Counted from the stretch's first letter, positions 1 through 10,191 are shown. The stretch is DNA of 64,000 nt from Chloroflexota bacterium (GCA_029553955.1 JAKPJZ010000201.1:62001-126000); one strand, 5' to 3'. The notes: generated by a model not told the origin, from the sequence alone. Translations and numbers: made by a program.

Positions 1-1269
1 GGCCACGACGCCTTCGAGCAGGCTGCGGTCCGAGATTTGCGCCAGGCCGCGTGCCTGGGCGATCTCGGCGGGTGGCTCGCCGGTAGCCCACATCTCGGCG
101 AGCACCTGCTTGCCGCTGGCGGCGGTGAGCCGGCCCGAAGCGATCAGGCGCAGCAGGGCTACGAGGCCGGCCGGCGTGATGCGGCTCTCTTCGATGGGCC
201 GCTCTTCGGCGCGCAGCAGGCGAAAGAGCTCGCCGCTCATCCAGTTGGCGATGGTCTTGGCGTCGACGCCGCCCTCGGCCACGGCAGCCTCAAAGTACTC
301 GGCCACCGGACGCTCGGCGGTCAGCACGCCGGCATCGTAGGCCGAGAGGCCATAGTCGCGCTGGTAGCGGTCGGCCTTGGCGCCGGGCAGCTCCGGCAGT
401 TGGGCGCGCAGCCCCTCAACCCAGGCGCGCTCGAGCACCAGCGGCGGCAGGTCGGGCTCGGGGAAGTAGCGGTAGTCGTGTGCCTCTTCCTTGGTGCGCT
501 GCTCGAAGGTGGCCTCGCGCGTTTCGTCCCACCCCATGGTGACCTGCGCCACTCGCCCGCCCGACTCGAGCACGCGCGTCTGCCGCGCGATCTCGTACTC
601 GAGGCTGCGCAGCACGGCGCGGAAGCTGTTGAGGTTCTTGATCTCTACCTTGGTGCCGCGCTCGCCTTCGCGCGCCACTGAGACGTTGACCTCCAGCCGC
701 AGGGCGCCTTTTTCCATGTCGCCCGAGTTGACGCCCAGGTAGCGCAGGATGGAGCGCAGCCGGGTCACATACTCGTAGGCTTCCTCGGGCGTGTGCATAT
801 CGGGCTCGCTGACGATCTCCATCAGCGGTACGCCGGCGCGGTTGAAATCGACCAGGGTGCAGCCCTCGGCGTGGGTGAGCTTGGCCGTGTCCTCTTCGAG
901 GTGCACGCGGCGGATGGCGATGCGCCGCCGCGCCCCCTTCACTTCGATTTCGAGGCCGCCGTCAGAGCACAGCGGATGGTCGTACTGTGAGATCTGGTAG
1001 CCCTTGGGCAGGTCGGGGTAGGGATAGTTCTTGCGGTCGAACCAGCTCACCTCGGCGATGCGGCAGCCGAGCGCCAGGCCGGTGAGCACCGTGCCGGCCA
1101 CGGCCTGGGCGTTGATGACCGGCAACGCCCCCGGCAGCCCCAGGTCGACAGGGCAGACGAGGGTGTTGGGCGGCGCCGCGGCATAGTCGGCGCGGCAGGC
1201 GCAGAACATCTTGGAGGCGGTCTGCAGTTGGGCGTGCACTTCGATGCCGATTGTGGCGTGGTAGGGCAT
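1..1269 (-). CDS. gatB: Aspartyl/glutamyl-tRNA amidotransferase subunit B (partial, C-terminus beyond the left edge)
   Basis: GatB is the kinase/transferase subunit of the GatCAB complex, which converts misacylated Glu-tRNA(Gln) or Asp-tRNA(Asn) to the correct amide form in the cytoplasm. The translation opens [15 protein letters not shown] and contains the GatB hallmarks [64 protein letters not shown] and [13 protein letters not shown]. About 423 residues are in the window; the usual protein is about 480, so part of the tail (YqeY-like) domain is off the edge. The ATG at 1269 has a GGAG about 8 bases upstream and a strong promoter. It is divergent from glyA. The family call is certain; whether Gln, Asn or both are served cannot be told from here. 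Confidence 0.97.
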   Translation of the reverse strand, partial: MPYHATIGIEVHAQLQTASKMFCACRADYAAAPPNTLVCPVDLGLPGALPVINAQAVAGTVLTGLALGCRIAEVSWFDRKNYPYPDLPKGYQISQYDHPLCSDGGLEIEVKGARRRIAIRRVHLEEDTAKLTHAEGCTLVDFNRAGVPLMEIVSEPDMHTPEEAYEYVTRLRSILRYLGVNSGDMEKGALRLEVNVSVAREGERGTKVEIKNLNSFRAVLRSLEYEIARQTRVLESGGRVAQVTMGWDETREATFEQRTKEEAHDYRYFPEPDLPPLVLERAWVEGLRAQLPELPGAKADRYQRDYGLSAYDAGVLTAERPVAEYFEAAVAEGGVDAKTIANWMSGELFRLLRAEERPIEESRITPAGLVALLRLIASGRLTAASGKQVLAEMWATGEPPAEIAQARGLAQISDRSLLEGVVA

Positions 1270-1304
1270 GGGCGACTCCATACGAGCAGCATTTGGCTGA
1301 TTTC

Positions 1305-1334
1305 ATTATAGCCCGTAGCGAGAAGCGCTGTCAA
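1305..1334 (-). promoter_or_regulatory. gatB promoter
   Basis: On the minus strand TTGACA (1334-1329) and TATAAT (1310-1305) are 18 bases apart. Both boxes match the sigma-70 consensus perfectly. The predicted transcription start, near 1298, gives a leader of about 29 bases before the gatB ATG. Confidence 0.8.
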
Positions 1335-1384
1335 TCGCGCAGGCACAGGGGGTTTGTCTCATCATCGTTGGTGATCGGCTCTTG

Positions 1385-1560
1385 GGCTTCGCACGAGCCC
1401 GGTGCGGGCCTTTCGCGCAGGGGTTTGGCGGGGCGGCTGGCGTTGCTGGCCGCCCCGCCAAACCCCTGCCTCCGGTCAGAGCCGGGCGCACGAGGGCATG
1501 AGCCTGTGCAGGCTTGTCCGCGCCCAAGGGGCGGCAGCGGAGCGGTGAACCCGGCCATTG
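1385..1560. repeat. Dispersed repeat family A, copy 1, with a 21-base-arm hairpin
   Basis: This intergenic stretch shares long blocks with 23575-23715, including CTTGTCCGCGCCCAAGGGGC and the GGGCGCACGAGGGCAT block. Within it, 1417-1437 and 1449-1469 are exact inverted copies of 21 bases around an 11-base loop. No ORF with coding character was seen in the 1270-1719 gap between gatB and glyA apart from the two promoters and this element. Confidence 0.75.
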
Positions 1561-1605
1561 CCTGGGTGCCCCACAGCTCGGGCACACCCAGCGCGGGCGC
1601 GCGGG

Positions 1606-1633
1606 TTGACGGTTCCGCCCACACTGTTATACT
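1606..1633 (+). promoter_or_regulatory. glyA promoter
   Basis: TTGACG (1606-1611) and TATACT (1628-1633) are 16 bases apart. The predicted start near 1640 leaves a leader of about 80 bases that ends in AAGGAG shortly before the glyA ATG. No riboswitch fold was recognised in the leader. Confidence 0.65.
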
Positions 1634-1719
1634 GTCTGCAATGTCATCGGCGATAACGCCCCGGCAGCATTGTAGGATATGCTCAGGGCGTCCTCCACCA
1701 AGGTAGACAAAGGAGTGTC

Positions 1720-3012
<1,293 letters not shown>

Positions 3013-3030
3013 CCTAGCCACGGCGGGGAG

Positions 3031-3246
3031 ACACCTGACACAGCGATTCCCCTGGCGGCGTATCGATTGGCAAAAAGCCGCTGAAGGCTGGCGAGCCGGA
3101 GCTCGAGCTCGTAGTGCGCACGCCTGTGCGCCGTACCCCTCTGACGGCCAGGCAACGCTTTTGCGAGCCCTCTGTGCCTGGACGGACTGGCGCCACGCCG
3201 CGGAAAGCGCACAGGCGTGCGCACTACGAGCTTGCCGGCGGCGAAC
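3031..3246. repeat. Palindromic element family B, copy 1
   Basis: The core 3106-3232 is 127 bases bounded by 25-base perfect terminal inverted repeats that begin AGCTCGTAGTGCGCACGCC. About 75 bases to its left (from ACCTGACACA) and 14 to its right are also shared with copies at 24847-25063 and 54586-54800. There is no transposase; it looks like a non-autonomous MITE-type or REP-like element. Its right end encodes the last residues and the stop codon of the MFS remnant on the minus strand. Confidence 0.85.
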
Positions 3247-4162
3247 CACTAGGATGGCGCACCCGCCGCTCTCGCACGCCAAAGTACATGGCCGGCGCCA
3301 GGCTCACCGCCATGATGCCGGCGCAGGCCAGGTACACCCCACGCAGGTCGAGCCAGGGCAACAGGGCAAAGGCTGCGGCCGGGCCGACGGCGCTGCCGAG
3401 ATCGCCGGCGGTGTGCAGCAGGCCGATGGCGCGGCCGCGCTGCCGGGGCCCGGCCAGGTCTCCGGTGAGGGCTGTCGCCAGCGACTCCATGCCTCCCGTC
3501 GCCGCCGATGCGACGAGCACGCCCGCGACGGCGCCCGACGCGCCCCAGACCATGAGCAAAAAGCCCGCCACTCCGGCGCAGGTGGCCCAGCCGGTCACCC
3601 GCCAACGGCCGGCAAGGCGGTCGGAGAGGGTGCCGGCCACAGGCGCGGCTGCCATGCTGCAGAGCGTCCGCCTCGCCGAGAGCAGGCCGGTCAGCGTGGC
3701 TACACCGCCAACGAGGACTGCGGCCGGCTGCATCTGCGCCTGAACCACCAGGCCCGTCACGGCCGAGAGCACCCCCGAGCCGATGAAACGGCCCACCCCG
3801 TACAGCGCGTGCGCGGCCCACAGCCCGCCACGCGACGCGGGCATGGGCTCGCTGGAGGCCGCCTCGGCCGTGGCTGCGCCACCATGGGCTGGCGGGCGCG
3901 TCTCGGGCAGCAGGAAGAGGGCCACCAGCCCGCCGGCTGTCGTCAGCGCGGCGCCCAACCACAGGGCCATGCCGTAGCCCAGTTGGTCGGTCAGGAAGCC
4001 GCTGAGCAAGGCGGTAGAGGCTGCGCCGAAGAAGAACCAGGTCTGCAGCAGCCCGGTCCAGCGGCCGCGCTCTTGCGGGCCGGCCACATCAAAGATCATG
4101 GTGGCGCCGCCGACCCATGCCCGATTCGGGCGTTCCCCGACGCGGTACTGTGCCGGCCCCCG
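3224..4162 (-). pseudogene. Major facilitator superfamily transporter, N-terminally truncated remnant
   Basis: The open frame from 4099 to 3224 (291 residues) encodes about eight hydrophobic helices, with MFS-type segments GPQERGRWTGLLQTWFFFG, a mid-protein loop after FLLPETRPP, and GTLSDRLAGRWRVTGWATC. An intact family member has about 400 residues and 12 helices; here roughly the first 100 residues are missing. The reading frame stays family-like a little upstream of the ATG (AWVGGATMIFDV) and then runs into a family C repeat and an in-frame stop near 4176. The stop codon at the other end lies in a family B repeat. Both ends of the gene are therefore repeat-derived, and it is probably not a working transporter. 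Substrate unknown. Confidence 0.7.
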
Positions 4163-4292
4163 GTCTGCACGGGGAGGAACGCCTCAACAAGTTGGGGAAT
4201 CCGGGTCAGGCTCTCGGACTCCCGAACCTGTTCGGGCCGTCCCCGTTCGGGCGCTGGAGGAACGCCTCAACAAGTTGAGGAGTCCGGGTCAG
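4116..4292. repeat. Dispersed repeat family C, copy 1
   Basis: It is built from repeated motifs such as CGAACCTGTTCGGGC, CAACAAGTTGGGGAATCCGG and GGAGGAACGCCTCAACAAG in both orientations. Related copies lie at 10375-10470 and 40520-40620. It separates the truncated MFS gene from the glycosyltransferase and encodes the last residues (ending DSSTC) of the latter. Confidence 0.75.
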
Positions 4293-5565
4293 GCGCGCCG
4301 TACACCGCCTCCAGCCTGGGGCCAATCGCGTCCCAGCCGTAACTGCGCTCGACAAAGGCGCGGGCGGCGCGGCCCAACGCCTGGCGCCGGCCGGCGTCGG
4401 CCAGCAGCGCAGCGATCTCACGGGCAAAGGCCTGGGCTTCGCCGGCCAGCACCAACTCCTGCCCGTCGCCGGCCCCCAGCCCCTCCACGCCCAACGGTGT
4501 TGCGACCAGTGCCCGCCCCATGGCCATTGCCTCCAGCACCTTGAGCCGCGTGCCGCCGCCGACGCGCAGCGGCACCACATAGACATCGGCGCCGGCGATG
4601 TAGGGGCGCACATCGTCGACCCAGCCGGTGATGGTGATGCGCGGCTCGGCGCGCAGCGGGTCGAGGCGCGGCGAAGGCGACTGGCCGACGACGTAGAGGT
4701 GCGCCTCGGGCACGGCCTGCCAGAGCCGCGGCAGCACCTCGCCGGCGAACCAGAGCACGGCGTCGATGTTGGGGCGAAAGTCCATCTTGCCGGTAAAGAC
4801 GAGGCTGGGGCGGGCCAGGCCCGCGAGCGGCGGGATTGCGGGGTGGTAGGCCGCCAGGTCCACGCCGTTGGGCACCACCGTGGCGCGCAGGTGCGGGTCC
4901 AGCGCGGCCAGGGCGGCGGCGTCGGCGTCGGAGACGGCCACGAGCCGGTCGGCGCGGCGGCAGACGTCACGCTCGAAGCGGCGCAGCTTGAGCCACTGCA
5001 CGAACGAATAGGCGGCTGCGACCCAGCGCCGCGGCCGACGCAGGTCGGTGGCACAGGCGCGCTGCTGCAGCAGGTATTCGGCGTTGTGGTCGTCAAAGAC
5101 GACGAGAGGGGCTGTTAACGGACTTCCGGAACGGGTTGAACGGATTACTTGTTGCCGCTGCGAGGCCAACCCGTGCAATCCATCCCCAACACCTGTTGAC
5201 GGCATGTACGGCGCCATCTCGATGCCCTCGACCTGCAGCACGTCAAAGCGCTCGCGCGATACGAGGGAGGCCAGCGCCTGCGTGTAGGCGGGCGAGTAGA
5301 GCCGCCAGGCCATGTCGGGCCGGCTTGACGTGACGAGGGTCAGCAGCCTGCGGGCGGTGGAGCGGCTGGGCGCCGGCACTGTCGCCACGGCTCGGCAGAA
5401 GCCCTGCAGGTGGGCGATGTGCTCGGGCGCCGTGCCGGGCAGGGCAAAGGAGAGCAGCGAGACCTCGTGGCGGCCGGCCAGGTAGCGCAGCAGGTTATAG
5501 TTGCGCAGGCTCGTCCCTTGCTGGGGCGGGTAGGGCAGTTGGGGGGTGAGCAGCAGGATGCGCAT
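4267..5565 (-). CDS. Glycosyltransferase, GT4-like (GT-B fold)
   Basis: It is predicted to transfer a sugar from a nucleotide donor in glycan or exopolysaccharide assembly at the cytoplasmic membrane face. The 432-residue product begins MRILLLTPQLPYPPQQG, typical of the GT-B N-terminal Rossmann domain. The C-terminal donor-binding half shows SLVFTGKMDFRPNIDA, ITGWVDDVRPYIAGADVYVVPL and GGGTRLKVLEAMAMGRALVATP. The ATG at 5565 is 5 bases after the stop of the upstream glycosyltransferase, so the two form an operon. Residues about 123-152 (5111-5199) look like an in-frame repeat insertion between MAPYMP and PLVVFDDHN, and the C-terminus is repeat-encoded. The sugar and acceptor are unknown. Confidence 0.88.
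   Translation of the reverse strand: MRILLLTPQLPYPPQQGTSLRNYNLLRYLAGRHEVSLLSFALPGTAPEHIAHLQGFCRAVATVPAPSRSTARRLLTLVTSSRPDMAWRLYSPAYTQALASLVSRERFDVLQVEGIEMAPYMPSTGVGDGLHGLASQRQQVIRSTRSGSPLTAPLVVFDDHNAEYLLQQRACATDLRRPRRWVAAAYSFVQWLKLRRFERDVCRRADRLVAVSDADAAALAALDPHLRATVVPNGVDLAAYHPAIPPLAGLARPSLVFTGKMDFRPNIDAVLWFAGEVLPRLWQAVPEAHLYVVGQSPSPRLDPLRAEPRITITGWVDDVRPYIAGADVYVVPLRVGGGTRLKVLEAMAMGRALVATPLGVEGLGAGDGQELVLAGEAQAFAREIAALLADAGRRQALGRAARAFVERSYGWDAIGPRLEAVYGAPDPDSSTC
5111..5199. repeat. In-frame repeat-like insertion inside the glycosyltransferase
   Basis: The stretch carries motifs of the AACGGATT / AATCCGTT kind, similar to 34172-34190, and is less GC-rich than the flanking coding sequence. 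It adds about 30 residues where related proteins would be expected to run directly from MAPYMP into PLVVFDDHN. The borders are estimated from protein continuity only. Confidence 0.4.
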
Positions 5566-5570
5566 CTCGG

Positions 5571-6677
5571 CTACGAGCCGGCCACGCGGCGGTAGAGCTC
5601 GAGGGTCTCGCGGGCGGCACGCTGCCACGAGAAGCAGGTGACGCGCTTGAGGCCCTTGGCGACTAATTCCTGGCGCAGGGTGCTGTCGCTCAGCACCCGC
5701 CAGATGGCGACAGTCAGCTCGTCGGCGTCGAGCGGGTCGACGAGGAGCCCGGCGTCGCCGACGACCTCGGGCAGCGAGGAGACGTTGGAGACGATGACCG
5801 GGCAGCCGCAGGCCATGGCCTCGAGCGGGGGCAGGCCAAAGCCCTCGTAAAAGCTGGGCAAGACGAGCACCTGGGCGCTGTTGTAGAGCCAGATCAGCTC
5901 GTCGTCTGACACGCGGCCCAAAAAGTGCACGCGCCCGGTCAGCCCCAGGCGGTTCACCAGCCCATAGACCTCGTCGGTCAGCCAGCCCGGCGCGCCGGCC
6001 AGCACCAGGTCCACCTCGGGGTGGTAGTGGTCGAGCACCTGCTGGAAGGCGGAGAGCAGCGTGGGGATGTTCTTGCGCGGCTCGATCGTGCCCACAAAGA
6101 GGACATAATCGCGCTCGAGGCCAAAGCGCTTCTGCAGTTGGGGCCTGGGGGCCTCGGGCAGGCGCTGAAAGTGGCGGCGCGGCGCCTCGTAGACCACCGA
6201 GATCATCTGCTCGGGCACGCCCAGCAGGCGCACGATATCGCGCCGCGTGCTCTCCGAGACGGCGATGATGTGGTCGGTCCGGCGCACGGCCTGGTCGATC
6301 TGCCCATAGTAGCGCGCGCTCGACTTGGTGAGGAACTGCGGGTAGAGCAGGAAGGCCAGGTCGTGGATGGTGATGATCGAGCGGCAGTGGCGTCTGAAGG
6401 GTGGGATAAAGTCGGGGCTGTGCAGCACATCGAGTGGGGTGAAGCGCAGCTCCAGCGAGAGCAGGTACTGCTCGAGCCGGTGGTGGCTGGGCGTCCACAT
6501 GTGGCGGATGTGGAAATTGGGCCGGGTCACCAGTTCTCGCTGGTCACGGCGGCTCTGGAATACGACGAACTGGTCTTCGTCGTCGATTCTTGACAGCGCG
6601 TGCAACAACTGCAAGCAATATCGGGCTGTGCCGGCCTGGTGATAGTACGCCAGGCGCGCATCGATGCCTACCTGCAT
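5571..6677 (-). CDS. Glycosyltransferase, GT4 family (mannosyltransferase-like)
   Basis: The 368-residue protein is a GT-B glycosyltransferase. It starts MQVGIDARLAYYHQAGTARY, the usual GIDARL...GIGRY-type opening of this subgroup. Further motifs are SIITIHDLAFLLYP, DHIIAVSESTRRDI, VLFVGTIEPRKN, and the donor-binding EX7E region VLPSFYEGFGLPPLEAMACG. The ATG at 6677 is preferred because upstream in-frame ATGs lie before the predicted promoter start and add unconserved residues. It is first in a two-gene operon and is divergent from the DUF2723 membrane protein, which suggests a joint role in cell-surface glycan synthesis (inference). Confidence 0.92.
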   Translation of the reverse strand: MQVGIDARLAYYHQAGTARYCLQLLHALSRIDDEDQFVVFQSRRDQRELVTRPNFHIRHMWTPSHHRLEQYLLSLELRFTPLDVLHSPDFIPPFRRHCRSIITIHDLAFLLYPQFLTKSSARYYGQIDQAVRRTDHIIAVSESTRRDIVRLLGVPEQMISVVYEAPRRHFQRLPEAPRPQLQKRFGLERDYVLFVGTIEPRKNIPTLLSAFQQVLDHYHPEVDLVLAGAPGWLTDEVYGLVNRLGLTGRVHFLGRVSDDELIWLYNSAQVLVLPSFYEGFGLPPLEAMACGCPVIVSNVSSLPEVVGDAGLLVDPLDADELTVAIWRVLSDSTLRQELVAKGLKRVTCFSWQRAARETLELYRRVAGS

Positions 6678-6768
6678 GGACAGTGCATCCCCTACGAGTT
6701 GGTCTTGGAGCTGAAAGCTATCGTGACGATGGCGACACTGCCCCGGGTCGCTCGCACGGCCCAAGGCT

Positions 6769-6797
6769 ATCATACCATCAAGAGGAAGAACCGTCAA
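6769..6797 (-). promoter_or_regulatory. Promoter of the glycosyltransferase operon
   Basis: On the minus strand TTGACG (6797-6792) and TATGAT (6774-6769) are 17 bases apart. The -35 box is only 4 bases from the -35 box of the divergent promoter. Confidence 0.65.
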
Positions 6798-6801
6798 AAA
6801 G

Positions 6802-6830
6802 TTGACGCTTCGCTGCACCTCGTCTATACT
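6802..6830 (+). promoter_or_regulatory. Promoter of the DUF2723 gene
   Basis: TTGACG (6802-6807) and TATACT (6825-6830) are 17 bases apart. Together with the divergent promoter it forms the inverted repeat CGTCAA-AAAG-TTGACG, so one bound polymerase or regulator would be expected to affect both directions. Confidence 0.65.
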
Positions 6831-6930
6831 CGCAGCGGCGGCCTGTCTTCGCCCGAGGCCCATGCCGTGGTACAGCGACCTCGGGCTTTTGCCGGCGCAG
6901 CGACGTGCTGCGAGGCCAGGAGTCTACCCC

Positions 6931-8817
6931 GTGTCGATGCCTCAGCGTGTCCGTATCAAGTGGCCGGGCCAGCGACAGGTCTGGCTGTTGCTGACGGCCC
7001 TCGTGGTGGCATTCCTCTACCTCTCCACGGTGCAGTTGCACATCAATGGGGCCACACACCCCTACACCAACGACGTGGGCGAGATCCAAAATGCTCTGCC
7101 GCGCTGGGGGACGTTGCACATGCCCGGCTACCCGCTCTACTCGATGCTGGGCTCGGCACTGGTCACCCTGTTCGGCCTGCTGCGGGTCGAGCCGGCCGCC
7201 GCTGCCTCGCTCTATTCCATGCTCTGGGGCGCGCTCTCGGCGGTGATGATCTACGCCGTGGCCGTCGAACTCGACGCCAGCCCGGCCTGGGCAGCCCTGG
7301 GCGCCATCGCCGCCAGCCTCGCCACCTCGCTGTGGGCCGATGCCTCGCTGGCCGAAGTCTACACGATGACCATGGCTCTGCTTCTGGCGGCACTGTGCTT
7401 CGCGCTGCGCTTCGAGCGCTACGGGCGGCGGCGCGACTGGCTATGGCTGGCCTTCACCTTTGGCCAGGGGGTGGCGCACCATCGCACCGTAGTGCTGCTG
7501 GCGCCGGCGCTGCTGGTGCTTGTCTGGCCGCGCCGGCGCGAGGCGCTGCGCCACTGGCTGCCCGCACTCGGCCTGGCCGCCCTGGCGCCGCTGACCTATC
7601 TCTACCTGCCCATCCGCGCCTGGCAGGGCGAGCGCTGGCTCTATGGGGCCGTGGGCACCTGGCAGGGCTTCCTGCTCATCGCGCTGTGGACGAACGAGGT
7701 CGTGGCCAACGTGCCGCAGGGTCTGGCCGCCTGGCTCGAGCGCATCACGCTGGTGCTGCGGCTGCTCAACGATGATCTGTGGCTGCCCTTCCTGGCGGCG
7801 GGCCTGGCCGGCCTGTGCGCCCTGCCGTGGCGACGCGACGGCTGGCGGCGACCTGTGGCGCTGACCCTGGCCTGGCTGCCGACCGTGCCCATCGCGCTGT
7901 TGGTATGGGAGGGCCGGGTGACCGATGCCCAGCTCGCGGCCAAGCTGCCGCTGCTGGTGCTGGCCGGGGTCGGCCTGGCGCTGGGCGCCCAGAGGCTGGC
8001 GCGAGTCGACCGGCGCGTCGGCTACCTTGCTGCAGTGGTGCTCACGGCGCTGGTCGGGGCCGAGGCGGTGCTGCACCGGCCGCCGATTGTGGCGGTGACC
8101 CACGACCGCACCTCCGAGCAGATGGTCGCCCTGGGCGAGCAGATCGCCGGGGTCAAGGGCGATGAGCCCGTCACTCTGATGGCGCTGTGGGGCCACGACT
8201 ACTGGACCTTGGTCTACGCCCAAGCCTATCGTGCGCAACTGCCCGGCCTGACGCTTGTGGATCACAATGCCGATATGGCCGCGATTGCACGCAGCGAGCG
8301 CCTGATGACCTTCAGCAAGACGTTCTACGCGCGGCCCCTCTCGTGGTGGGAAGAGCGCCTGGGACCAACGTACCTATCGTCGCCGGCGCCGGGGATTGTG
8401 GAGATCAGCACTGCGCCCGGAGCTGCTCCAGCCACGCCGGCAGGGCCGGAGCTCGATCTGCAGAATGGCGTGCGCATCCTCGCGGCCAGCCTGGCGCCCG
8501 AGGCCGGCGGCCAGCGCGTGCTCACGGTCTACTGGCAGGCAGAGCGCCGGGTGGACACGGACTATAGCGTGGCCGTGCACGTGCTGGCGCTGGACCCGCC
8601 GCAGGGCGCGACCGACATCCTGAGCCAGGCCGACCGGCAGCATCCCGTGGATGGTTGGTACCCCACGTCGCGCTGGTCGCCCGGCGAGGTCGTGCGCGAC
8701 AGCTACCTGCTCGCCGCGCCGCCGCTGGGGATGCAGCCCGTGGCCGTGCGTGTGGCCATGTACCGCGCCGCGGATGGTGGCTTTGAGAACAGCCCCTGGC
8801 TCGTCGTGCCCTGGTGA
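6931..8817 (+). CDS. DUF2723-type integral membrane protein (GT-C-like glycosyltransferase)
   Basis: The product of about 628 residues has an N-terminal helix after a basic start, then DVGEIQNALPRWGTLHMPGY, which matches the DUF2723 signature (acidic DxGE, then HxPGYP). About ten hydrophobic helices follow up to roughly residue 400, and the last 200 residues form a soluble, probably extracytoplasmic domain. The family resembles protein O-mannosyltransferases (GT-C fold) and is thought to use lipid-linked sugars. The GTG at 6931 is chosen because AGGAG (6918-6922) is 8 bases upstream; the ATG at 6937 is the alternative. The ortholog's substrate is not known. Confidence 0.8.
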   Translation: MSMPQRVRIKWPGQRQVWLLLTALVVAFLYLSTVQLHINGATHPYTNDVGEIQNALPRWGTLHMPGYPLYSMLGSALVTLFGLLRVEPAAAASLYSMLWGALSAVMIYAVAVELDASPAWAALGAIAASLATSLWADASLAEVYTMTMALLLAALCFALRFERYGRRRDWLWLAFTFGQGVAHHRTVVLLAPALLVLVWPRRREALRHWLPALGLAALAPLTYLYLPIRAWQGERWLYGAVGTWQGFLLIALWTNEVVANVPQGLAAWLERITLVLRLLNDDLWLPFLAAGLAGLCALPWRRDGWRRPVALTLAWLPTVPIALLVWEGRVTDAQLAAKLPLLVLAGVGLALGAQRLARVDRRVGYLAAVVLTALVGAEAVLHRPPIVAVTHDRTSEQMVALGEQIAGVKGDEPVTLMALWGHDYWTLVYAQAYRAQLPGLTLVDHNADMAAIARSERLMTFSKTFYARPLSWWEERLGPTYLSSPAPGIVEISTAPGAAPATPAGPELDLQNGVRILAASLAPEAGGQRVLTVYWQAERRVDTDYSVAVHVLALDPPQGATDILSQADRQHPVDGWYPTSRWSPGEVVRDSYLLAAPPLGMQPVAVRVAMYRAADGGFENSPWLVVPW

Positions 8818-8985
8818 CTGCCGAGCGACGAGGGCGCGTTTGCAGACCCGTAGCATAGCCCCCGTGGCCGCCGCGGCGGCTTGGGCGTCTTGGGCGGCGA
8901 GGCTGGCGCCATGGAGCGGCAAAACGGGCACAAGCCGCCTGTGGCGGCCAAGGGGCCCTAGGCTACGACGGTTTACGAACACGAC

Positions 8986-9513
8986 CTAGTACGCCAGCCT
9001 GCCGCCGCCCGGGTCTATGCCCTCCAGGGCCAGCAGGCGCGCCTTCATCGGCAGGCCGGGGCCAAAGCCGGTGAGCGCACCGTTGGCGCCCAGCACGCGG
9101 TGGCAGGGGACGATGATGGGCACGGGGTTGGCCGCCATGGCGCCGCCGATCGCGCGCGCGGCCCGCGGCGCGCCGAGCTCGCGCGCGACCTGGCCGTAGC
9201 TGCGCACCGTGCCCCAGGGGATGGCCTGCACCGCGGCCCACGCCCGGCACCGGAAGGCCGGCACGCCCCTGCAGTCGATAGGCTCACGGTCAAACGACAC
9301 GCGCTCGCCGGCGAAATAGGCCACGAGCCGCCGGGCCAGGTCGCCCCAGGTGGCGCCGGGCTCGGTCTTGCGCACGGCAGCGTCGAGGCCGAGGCGCACG
9401 ACGGCGGCGGCAGGCGTCTCGGCCGGCCAGCTCACAGCGACCAGGCCCTCGCCCGATGCGGCAACGGCCAGCCAGCCGAAAGCCGTGTCACAGGTGAAAT
9501 AGTGGATGCTCAT
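8986..9513 (-). CDS. ogt: Methylated-DNA--[protein]-cysteine S-methyltransferase
   Basis: It repairs O6-alkylguanine by suicidal transfer of the alkyl group to its own cysteine. The 175-residue product has the active-site motif IVPCHRVLGANG, preceded by the DNA-binding segment TVRSYGQVARELGAPRAARA and followed by GFGPGLPMKARLLALEG, as in the C-terminal Ogt/MGMT domain. The ATG at 9513 lies 5 bases after the stop of the zinc-ribbon protein gene, so it is co-transcribed with it. Confidence 0.95.
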   Translation of the reverse strand: MSIHYFTCDTAFGWLAVAASGEGLVAVSWPAETPAAAVVRLGLDAAVRKTEPGATWGDLARRLVAYFAGERVSFDREPIDCRGVPAFRCRAWAAVQAIPWGTVRSYGQVARELGAPRAARAIGGAMAANPVPIIVPCHRVLGANGALTGFGPGLPMKARLLALEGIDPGGGRLAY

Positions 9514-9518
9514 TCCTC

Positions 9519-10103
9519 TCACCTCAGGCGTGCGCCGCAATGGCGGCACGTTTTGTCCTTGGGGCGCACTTCCTGGCCACACTGCTGGCAGAAGGTGGGC
9601 AGCCGCGCGCCGCAGCGGTCGCAAAAGGTGGCTTCGGGCCGCAGCAGGCGCTTGCAGGAGGGGCACAGACGCGGCGCAGCCTGGGCCGGCGCGCCGCCCG
9701 GCTTGATGCCGAGCAAGCGGTCGAGCCCCTGCTGCAATTGCCCCACCGCCGTCGACACTGCCCCCTGCGCCCCCTTGACGGCCGCGCGAGCTGCGACCTC
9801 GCCCTGGCCCACGCCCTGCCGCACCGCCTCCTTGGCGGCACGCTTGTGCAGCGAGAGGCGCCCCTTGACCAAGAGGCGGGCGAGAGAGCGCCGCAGCAGC
9901 CACAGCACGATGACGACGACGATCAGCCCCAGGCAGGTGCCCAGGTAGGGCAGAAGCGGCCCGGCCATGAGCGGGCCCAGCGTCCAGACCTGGTAGCCGA
10001 TGAGCGCTGCGGCGACGAGCAGGATGACGAGGAGGACGCCAAAGAGGTGCCGCCAGCAGAAGCGCGCGATGCCCCAAGTGAGCCGCAGGAAAAACCGGCC
10101 CAT
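9519..10103 (-). CDS. Membrane protein with a C-terminal double zinc ribbon
   Basis: The 194-residue product starts MGRFFLRLTWGIARF and has two hydrophobic helices in residues 17-85, a basic Ala/Gln-rich linker, then two CxxC-based zinc ribbons at the C-terminus: LCPSCKRLLRPEATFCDRCG and FCQQCGQEVRPKDKTCRHCG. This is the double zinc-ribbon (DZR) pattern. ATG 10103 is preferred over the longer frame because GAGGGGG lies just upstream. It has its own promoter and probably leads an operon with ogt. The function is not known; a protein- or nucleic-acid-binding role of the ribbons is the general expectation. Confidence 0.75.
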   Translation of the reverse strand: MGRFFLRLTWGIARFCWRHLFGVLLVILLVAAALIGYQVWTLGPLMAGPLLPYLGTCLGLIVVVIVLWLLRRSLARLLVKGRLSLHKRAAKEAVRQGVGQGEVAARAAVKGAQGAVSTAVGQLQQGLDRLLGIKPGGAPAQAAPRLCPSCKRLLRPEATFCDRCGARLPTFCQQCGQEVRPKDKTCRHCGARLR

Positions 10104-10162
10104 GGTCGCCCCCTCTGTGTCTTTCAACGCCACACGAGGAGCCCGCTTCACAGTCTATGGAT

Positions 10163-10191
10163 ATTCTACCATGGTGGTGGCTTGCGGTCAA
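10163..10191 (-). promoter_or_regulatory. Promoter of the zinc-ribbon protein / ogt operon
   Basis: On the minus strand TTGACC (10191-10186) and TAGAAT (10168-10163) are 17 bases apart. The predicted start near 10156 gives a 53-base leader. Confidence 0.6.

Noticed and set aside
1640-1719. Riboswitch in the glyA leader
   Set aside because: The leader is only about 80 bases and shows no glycine, SAM or THF riboswitch core.
5566-6498. An N-terminal extension of about 310 residues to the 4267-5565 glycosyltransferase
   Set aside because: The extra frame overlaps the upstream glycosyltransferase gene out of frame and lacks motifs; the family-typical start MRILLLTPQLPYPPQ is at 5565.
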